Source: CAJQQY01 sp964352225 (GTDB taxonomy: Bacteria; Bacteroidota; Bacteroidia; Chitinophagales; Saprospiraceae). Taken from it: a DNA stretch of 38,068 nt. The stretch's first letter is position 1; each line of letters starts with the position of its first letter. This document shows, piece after piece, positions 33,012 to 38,068 of the stretch. The notes below the pieces were generated by a model. It was not told where the DNA came from and searched no databases. It saw only the letters and a program-made list of their open reading frames with translations. Position numbers and translations under genes: made by a program. Where the stretch lies: assembly GCA_964352225.1 (NCBI GenBank), contig CAYGRM010000017.1, positions 1-38,068 on the forward strand, read 5' to 3'.

Positions 33012-35312
33012 ATGTTCAAAAAGATTACTACCGGTTTTATATTTCTAATCATCCAATCAACCGTTTCGTTTGGGTTTAACGTGGATTTAAACCCTAATCC
33101 TTCGTCTGAAATCGATAATAATTGCCTAAGTTTTGTCTTTATTCCTTCGGATTATAATGGCCAGGCAATTAGTTGTCCAGGAGAGTTAGATGGTTCGATT
33201 TCCATCAATGCATTTGGAGGAACTGAACCATATAATTATCAATGGGAGAATGGCACTTTCGGTTTCCAACGAAATAACTTAGGTGCTGGAACTTATAGCG
33301 TGACAGTTACTGATTTTAGCGGATGTAGTCTAAGTTCATCAATTACTTTACAAGATCCTACTCAATTAATTATCACTCAAAACATAGTCAATCCAGTTAG
33401 TTGCGCCAACTCTTCAGACGGAGCTCTTGAAGCAGGAGCAATGGGAGGAGCACCTCCATATAGTTTTGCATGGGGAAATGGTGATGATCAATCAACATCT
33501 GAAAATTTAACTTGTGGTGTATATCCAGTCACAGTAACCGATGCCAATGGTTGTTCCAAAACTGCCATTTTCGGATTACAATGTCCTCCAGTAATGGAAG
33601 TCAATCTTACGGCTACTTCTAATTTTAATGGATTTAATCTCAGTTGCCCTGAGTCAGAAAATGGCTCAGCAGTAGCAACAATTCAAAATGGAAATTCACC
33701 TTTCTCCTACCAATGGAGTTCAGGTGCAACAGATATTTCAGCCAATAATTTAACTGCAGGAATTAATAGTTTAGTTGTAACAGATAACAATGGATGTTCC
33801 GTAATTTCATTTGTCGAATTGACTGCTCCAGCAGCTATGGAATTAACTCCAACTGTTCTTTCCAATTATGAAGGCTTCGCAGTAAGTTGTATCGATGCTA
33901 CCGATGGTATAGCTGCCATCTCAGTAAATAATGGAAATTCACCTTATTCTTTCCTTTGGGAAAATGGAGAAACAGAATCACAAGCGACAGCATTAAGTGC
34001 TGGAGAAAATGCAGTAACGGTAACCGATGCAACTGGTTGTGTGGTTTCAACATTAATTGATTTAAGTACTTATGAAATTGCTATCACTAACGAGATCGTT
34101 AGCAATTATAATGGAGTGGCTGTTAGCTGTCATGATGCAAGTGACGGTGCAATTCAAGCAAACGTGGTAGCAGGTGCTGCTAGTCCTCCAAATGTAACTT
34201 ACGCTTGGAGTACTGGTGAGGAAGATGCCTTGTTAGAAAATATTTCTGCAGGAACTTATACACTCACGGTAACTAGCGCATTTGGTTGCACCGCAACTTC
34301 TGAGAGTACCATTGAAGCTCCATCTCCAGTTCAAGGACTAACGATGGCCACTTCTGACTATAATGGTTTCAACATCAGTATCAATGGATCAGATGATGGA
34401 ATTGCTGAAGTTACTCCAAGTGGTGGAACAGCTCCTTATTCCGTTTTTTGGGCAAATGGTGAAACGGATCTTGAAAATGAATCTCTTACCGCAGGAATAC
34501 AAAATGTCTCCATCACAGATGCCAATGGATGTATTACTCAATCCTTCGTGGAACTTAATCAGCCAACTATTTTGGAGGGATATGCAGATGTGCTTTCAGA
34601 TTATAATGGTCAGGATATTACCTGCATTGGAAATGAAGATGGAAAAGCAATTGCTTTTGGTTCAGGTGCTGTTCCTCCATACACTTATGCTTGGTCTAAC
34701 AATAGCTTTTCAGATAGCACCTATCAGCTCGAAGCTGGTACTCACCAAGTAACTATTACGGATGCCAATGGAGCAACTTTTTCAACAGAAGTAACCCTGT
34801 ACGAACCAGATCCAATCGAATTAGAATTACAAAGTACTCCCGCTTCTAATCCAGGAGATGGAACAGTTTCGGTTATTGCTAGAGGAGGTACTCCCCCATT
34901 CGATTTCGTCTGGAATGATTCACAAGCTCGCTCAGGTGAATCACTCGATTTATTAGAATCAGGATGGTATCGAGTGACTGCAACTGATGCCAATGGTTGC
35001 AAAGAAGAAGCTATCATTGAAGTAGAAAAATCTCTCGAAATACTTTGTATCAAAAAAAATATAGTCATCACTCCAAATGGCGATGGCCGAAATGATTTCC
35101 TGACTTTGGATTGTATTCACCCTTTTAATAATGAAGTGGAAATTTATGACCGTTGGGGAAACCTAGCCTTCAAAGCAATAGATTACGATGGAACTTGGTC
35201 AGGATTGAAAAGAAATAGGCAAGTTCCAGATGGTGGATATTACTATATCATTCGAGTAGCATTACCTACTGGAAAAAGAACTTTCAAAGGTTCATTAACT
35301 ATTATTCGATAA
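33012..35312 (+). CDS. SprB-repeat surface protein with T9SS type B sorting domain
   Basis: The 766-residue protein starts with a signal peptide (about 1-22). It carries eight SprB-type repeats of about 75-80 residues over residues 40-680. The repeat pattern is I/V-S-C-x-x-x-x-D-G-x-I-x-A/V...GG-x-x-P-Y-x-Y-x-W...L-x-A-G-x-Y-x-V-T-V-T-D-x-x-G-C. Repeat 6 has Ile instead of the first Cys. The C-terminal 85 residues (NIVITPNGDGRNDFLTLD, VEIYDRWGNLAF, VPDGGYYYIIR) form a T9SS type B (CHU_C-type) sorting domain. SprB is the mobile gliding adhesin of Flavobacterium, and shorter relatives are surface adhesins. A PorP/SprF gene follows 74 bases downstream, as in sprB-sprF pairs. The window alone cannot show whether this one supports gliding. 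Confidence 0.93.
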   Translation: MFKKITTGFIFLIIQSTVSFGFNVDLNPNPSSEIDNNCLSFVFIPSDYNGQAISCPGELDGSISINAFGGTEPYNYQWENGTFGFQRNNLGAGTYSVTVTDFSGCSLSSSITLQDPTQLIITQNIVNPVSCANSSDGALEAGAMGGAPPYSFAWGNGDDQSTSENLTCGVYPVTVTDANGCSKTAIFGLQCPPVMEVNLTATSNFNGFNLSCPESENGSAVATIQNGNSPFSYQWSSGATDISANNLTAGINSLVVTDNNGCSVISFVELTAPAAMELTPTVLSNYEGFAVSCIDATDGIAAISVNNGNSPYSFLWENGETESQATALSAGENAVTVTDATGCVVSTLIDLSTYEIAITNEIVSNYNGVAVSCHDASDGAIQANVVAGAASPPNVTYAWSTGEEDALLENISAGTYTLTVTSAFGCTATSESTIEAPSPVQGLTMATSDYNGFNISINGSDDGIAEVTPSGGTAPYSVFWANGETDLENESLTAGIQNVSITDANGCITQSFVELNQPTILEGYADVLSDYNGQDITCIGNEDGKAIAFGSGAVPPYTYAWSNNSFSDSTYQLEAGTHQVTITDANGATFSTEVTLYEPDPIELELQSTPASNPGDGTVSVIARGGTPPFDFVWNDSQARSGESLDLLESGWYRVTATDANGCKEEAIIEVEKSLEILCIKKNIVITPNGDGRNDFLTLDCIHPFNNEVEIYDRWGNLAFKAIDYDGTWSGLKRNRQVPDGGYYYIIRVALPTGKRTFKGSLTIIR

Positions 35313-35386
35313 AAAAATCGTACTCAAAGAAATGTAAGTGTATTGTTTTTTTCCAAAAAAAATAATACCACTCAAAACCGTTTAAC

Positions 35387-36316
35387 ATGAAGAAAATTAT
35401 ACTCATCATATTTTGTTGTGTCTTTTTGGGAAAAGTAAATGCCCAACAAGAGAACGCATTTTCACAATATCATCTTAATCCTTTTTTATTAAATCCAGCA
35501 GCAGCCGGCTCGACTAATTTGCATACGATCTTTGTGCATGGTCGTTTTCAATGGACTGGCTTACCGAATGCACCTAAAACAGGATTGGTCAGTTACCAAG
35601 CTCCTTTTGGCAGAATTGGATTAGGAGCAATGGTCTTCTCAGATCGGGTAGCTTCCTTGAATAGAGTTGGTGCCAATTTCGCTTATGCCTATCGCTCACG
35701 AATTGATAGATACACCTTATCGATTGGGCTTTCAGGACATTATCAAAGGTTCTTTTTAGACAACAGCGCAATCAATGGCATAGAAAATCCAGATGATATA
35801 GTTTTGAATGATGCGATGAATGGACTGAATGTTTACGACGCCAACTTAGGTGTTTTTTTCTCAAGTAATAAAATGTATTTGGGATTTTCTGTTCCCAATT
35901 TAGTGCAAGCTCGATTGAATACCATCGGTTCAAACATTAGTACTATTTCACAACTTACACGACAATATATTTTTACCGCAGGTTACAAATACCTTCCTGA
36001 AAAAGCCATGTTTAGTGTCGAGCCTTCTATCCTTTTGCGAAAGGTTGAGACACTACCTTTCCAAGCACTTTTGACAATGAAAATCGGCATGATGCAAGAT
36101 AGATTTTTTACAGCTTTCACCTATGGTACAACCGATATCGTCACCATGACCCTAGGTTGCCAAATCATGCCTGAAGGAAAAATTGCTTATTCCTACGACT
36201 ACTCATTAGGAGATATTTACCGATACACAGGAGGTACACATGAGATGTCATTCGTATGGGAATTCGGAAAGGACGATAGAAAAAGAGCCAAACCAACCAA
36301 AAGGTTTAAAGGATAA
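35387..36316 (+). CDS. PorP/SprF family T9SS outer membrane protein
   Basis: The 309-residue product has a signal peptide (1-19, KVNAQ) followed by the family signature FSQYHLNPFLLNPAAAGS. It continues with amphipathic beta strands (RFQWTGLPNAPKTGLVSY, FGRIGLGAMVFSDRV, GANFAYAYR, LSIGLSGHYQRF, NLGVFFSSNKMYLGFSVPNL, YIFTAGYKYL) and ends in a charged tail. PorP/SprF proteins are outer membrane barrels that help export or attach partner adhesins with type B sorting domains; in F. johnsoniae SprF is needed for SprB. Position right after the SprB-type gene makes that protein its likely client. A terminator follows 30 bases after the stop. Confidence 0.93.
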   Translation: MKKIILIIFCCVFLGKVNAQQENAFSQYHLNPFLLNPAAAGSTNLHTIFVHGRFQWTGLPNAPKTGLVSYQAPFGRIGLGAMVFSDRVASLNRVGANFAYAYRSRIDRYTLSIGLSGHYQRFFLDNSAINGIENPDDIVLNDAMNGLNVYDANLGVFFSSNKMYLGFSVPNLVQARLNTIGSNISTISQLTRQYIFTAGYKYLPEKAMFSVEPSILLRKVETLPFQALLTMKIGMMQDRFFTAFTYGTTDIVTMTLGCQIMPEGKIAYSYDYSLGDIYRYTGGTHEMSFVWEFGKDDRKRAKPTKRFKG

Positions 36317-36345
36317 ATTATGTTTAATTTTTAAGTGAGATTTTG

Positions 36346-36386
36346 AAAAGCCATCCTAAGTAGCATAGGGTGGCTTTCTTTTTTTT
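36346..36386 (+). terminator. Intrinsic terminator after the PorP/SprF gene
   Basis: AAAAGCCATCCTA pairs with TAGGGTGGCTTT (one wobble) around a 7-base loop, followed by CTTTTTTTT. Confidence 0.85.
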
Positions 36387-36463
36387 GTCAAAATCAAAAA
36401 CTAAAAGATGATCCTCCATTTTGATTTTGATTCCCTTTTCCTTTCTTTTGCAAAAAGAAAAAA

Positions 36464-37126
36464 ATGATTCCAATCTCTATTTCACCTGAAGTCAAATCGA
36501 AATGTCCTCAACTGCAACTTGGTTGTATTCAATGTAACCTAGAAGTAACCGATGAATATCCAGCACTTTTAGAACTGATTCAAAAAGAGCTTACCATTCT
36601 GCAAAGCCAGCTTATGGTGGAAGATATTTCCAAAATTCCAGCTATCAAATCTTCTCGAATTGGTTATAAATCATTAGGGAAAGATCCCGCACGGTATCGG
36701 CTTTCGGCAGAAGCATTGCTTAGGAGAGTGGTCAAGGGCAAAGGATTATACCAAGTCAATAATGTAGTTGATTTATTAAATTTAACTTCTGTAAAATCAG
36801 GTTTTTCTATCGGAGGTTATGATGCAGAAAAAATCGAAGGAGAGATCCAACTTTGTATTGGTAAAACTGGTGAACCTTACCAAGCTATTGGGAGAGGTGA
36901 ATTAAACATCGAATTTCTCCCCACTTTTCGAGATCAAAAAGGGTCATTCGGAAGTCCCACAAGTGATTCTGTTCGAACGATGGTCACTCCTAAAACTAAG
37001 CAATTCTTAATGCCTATTTTCAACTTTGGAGGACATGATAATTTGGAAGAAGTGATGCGAGATGCTACTTCTTTATTGGAAAAATATGCTGCCGGCTCCT
37101 CATTTGAAACTCTTATCGTTGATTAA
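36464..37126 (+). CDS. Stand-alone B3/B4 domain protein (PheRS beta-like)
   Basis: The 220-residue soluble protein matches the B3/B4 domain, the editing-site domain of phenylalanyl-tRNA synthetase beta subunit, as a free-standing protein. Visible parts are the N-terminal strand ISISPEVKSKCPQLQLG, SRIGYKSLGKDPARYRLSAEALLRR, the VNNVVDLLNLTSVKSGFSIGGYDAEKI core, and GRGELNIEFLPTF with SPTSDSVRTMVTP. Free B3/B4 proteins have been suggested to edit mischarged tRNA or free amino acids, but the role is not settled. No signal peptide. It is between a terminator and a convergent lipoprotein gene whose 3' end is 17 bases away. Confidence 0.88.
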   Translation: MIPISISPEVKSKCPQLQLGCIQCNLEVTDEYPALLELIQKELTILQSQLMVEDISKIPAIKSSRIGYKSLGKDPARYRLSAEALLRRVVKGKGLYQVNNVVDLLNLTSVKSGFSIGGYDAEKIEGEIQLCIGKTGEPYQAIGRGELNIEFLPTFRDQKGSFGSPTSDSVRTMVTPKTKQFLMPIFNFGGHDNLEEVMRDATSLLEKYAAGSSFETLIVD

Positions 37127-37143
37127 TTTTTGCTAAAAATCTT

Positions 37144-37776
37144 TTACTCAATATTATATTCAATTAATCGCCTTTGGAGTTGAGTTTCATTAGCCGAACT
37201 GAAATAAAAAGTACTCTCTTGCACTTTGCCCACTCCTCTAGAATAATATGTATTGATCCTTTCGGTAGACCAATCTACCGGTATAAATGGAGTAACTTCT
37301 CCTTGGAAATTCAAACAATCAAATATTCCTGCAGGAGTCTCAATAGGAGTATTTGGAATTTCCATTTTATAAATAATTTTGAAGTTATTGTTATTGATAA
37401 TTCGAAGTGTATCCGTAAAATTAGAGGAGGAGAAATAAATATTATTATTAGGATCAACCAAATAACCGAGAGAATCTCTTCTATATTGAATCACCATGGG
37501 AGAAAATATCTGAGAATTATTTTCTTTTATTTTTTTATAAATAGAACTTCCTATCAAGGTATCTTTAATAATTGAAATTGTATCAATTTTACCTTCCATC
37601 AATTCTTCTGTCCCCGAAGAATCAACTTTATACCATTGATAAACCCAATAAGAACCAACTGACATTGGAAAATAAGAATTACTAGTTCCCGATTCACAAG
37701 TCGGAATAACTGTTTCTCTTTTACATGAAAAAATAAAAATGAGAAGAATGGAAAGAGTTAATAGTTTGACGTTCAT
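37144..37776 (-). CDS. Lipoprotein of unknown function
   Basis: The 210-residue product has a lipoprotein signal (hydrophobic ILLIFIFSC, Cys18, followed by KRE). The mature part starts with SYFPMSVGSYWVYQWY, a motif often found in Bacteroidota lipoproteins of unknown role, followed by beta-rich repeats with an ending of FYFSSANETQLQRRLIEYNIE. No catalytic residues are visible. It is convergent with the B3/B4 gene; no clear terminator separates them, only 17 bases. It probably sits in the outer or inner membrane. Confidence 0.75.
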   Translation of the reverse strand: MNVKLLTLSILLIFIFSCKRETVIPTCESGTSNSYFPMSVGSYWVYQWYKVDSSGTEELMEGKIDTISIIKDTLIGSSIYKKIKENNSQIFSPMVIQYRRDSLGYLVDPNNNIYFSSSNFTDTLRIINNNNFKIIYKMEIPNTPIETPAGIFDCLNFQGEVTPFIPVDWSTERINTYYSRGVGKVQESTFYFSSANETQLQRRLIEYNIE

Positions 37777-37914
37777 TTTTCGTTTGTTTTTTGAAGTTGT
37801 TTAAAACCTAAAACGCAAAACTGGAGAACCTATTCTAATTTTCTTAAATGTTAAAAAAGTAAAATCTCTTCATTAAATCATCTCTTCCTTCTACTCTAAA
37901 GATTCATTTCTAAC

Positions 37915-37922
37915 TATCTTTG
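37915..37922 (+). promoter_or_regulatory. -7 box of the right-edge gene
   Basis: TATCTTTG is an exact TAnnTTTG match, 11 bases before the ATG at 37934, implying a very short leader. Confidence 0.4.
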
Positions 37923-37933
37923 TAAAAAAAATT

Positions 37934-38068
37934 ATGAAAAAATTTCTACTCCCCGCTTTTTTATTACTCTTTTATATCTTCTCCAATGCGCAAACAATTA
38001 CTGAAATTCAAGGAACAGGTGATGCCTCTCCTTTCGATGGTCAAGTCGTAACGACCACAGGAATTGTC
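37934..38068 (+). CDS. Secreted protein, N-terminal 45 residues only (probable extracellular nuclease type)
   Basis: The frame is open from ATG 37934 to the right edge. A signal peptide (MKKFLLPAFLLLFYIFSNAQ) is followed by ITEIQGTGDASPFDGQVVTT and GIV. This opening (I-x-x-I-Q-G-T-G...S-P-x-x-G-x-x-V-T-x-x-G-I/V-V) is typical of the OB-fold at the N-terminus of ExeM/YhcR-like extracellular nucleases and endonuclease/exonuclease/phosphatase proteins of Bacteroidota. With only 45 residues the assignment is provisional. Confidence 0.6.
   Translation, partial: MKKFLLPAFLLLFYIFSNAQTITEIQGTGDASPFDGQVVTTTGIV

Overview
The window looks like a chromosomal piece of a Bacteroidota bacterium, probably a member of the Saprospiria (Lewinella or Haliscomenobacter-like). 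This is an inference from gene content. The DNA is AT-rich, Shine-Dalgarno sites are absent, and several upstream regions carry the Bacteroidota -7 promoter box TAnnTTTG. Five secreted proteins end in type IX secretion (T9SS) sorting domains, and there is a PorP/SprF-family outer membrane protein. No transposase, phage gene, rRNA or CRISPR array was seen.

Layout. 2-3139 is the 3' part of a VPS10/BNR propeller protein. 3.4-11.7 kb holds a small protein of unknown function, a beta-helix T9SS cargo protein, a small membrane protein, a 1219-residue HYR/dockerin/cohesin-like T9SS cargo protein, an outer membrane barrel protein and a frameshifted lipoprotein gene. 11.9-14.4 kb encodes a secreted M14 metallocarboxypeptidase with a glutamine-amidotransferase-like C-terminus. 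An initiator tRNA-fMet lies on the minus strand at 14.9 kb. 15.2-19.2 kb is a glycan cluster of three genes: a PLP aminotransferase, a PglC-like phosphoglycosyl transferase and a CapD/PglF-like membrane dehydratase. Together they could make and load a 4-amino-4,6-dideoxy sugar onto undecaprenyl phosphate. 19.3-24.3 kb (minus strand) holds a large LRR-Roc-COR-TIR protein, preceded by a secreted WG-repeat protein. 24.5-31.3 kb mixes metabolism and envelope genes: an SMP-30-like T9SS cargo protein, thiolase, a membrane protein, a phosphodiester glycosidase lipoprotein, MetF, and a histone-H1-like protein with a helix-hairpin-helix tail. 31.4-38.07 kb holds a BNR/YCF48-like T9SS cargo protein, an eight-repeat SprB-type protein with a type B sorting domain followed by its likely PorP/SprF partner, a stand-alone B3/B4 protein, a lipoprotein, and the start of a secreted nuclease-like gene that runs off the right edge.

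Two observations stand out. First, the LRR-Roc-COR-TIR protein has intact GTPase motifs and a TIR glutamate at the catalytic position, so it is a candidate NLR-like immune or cell-death protein. Second, there are two kinds of gene 3' ends. Some genes end in ordinary stem-plus-T-tract terminators. At least eight plus-strand genes instead have a long inverted repeat, without a T-tract, touching or within 14 bases of the stop codon. Most of these repeats differ from each other in sequence and several have nested sub-repeats.
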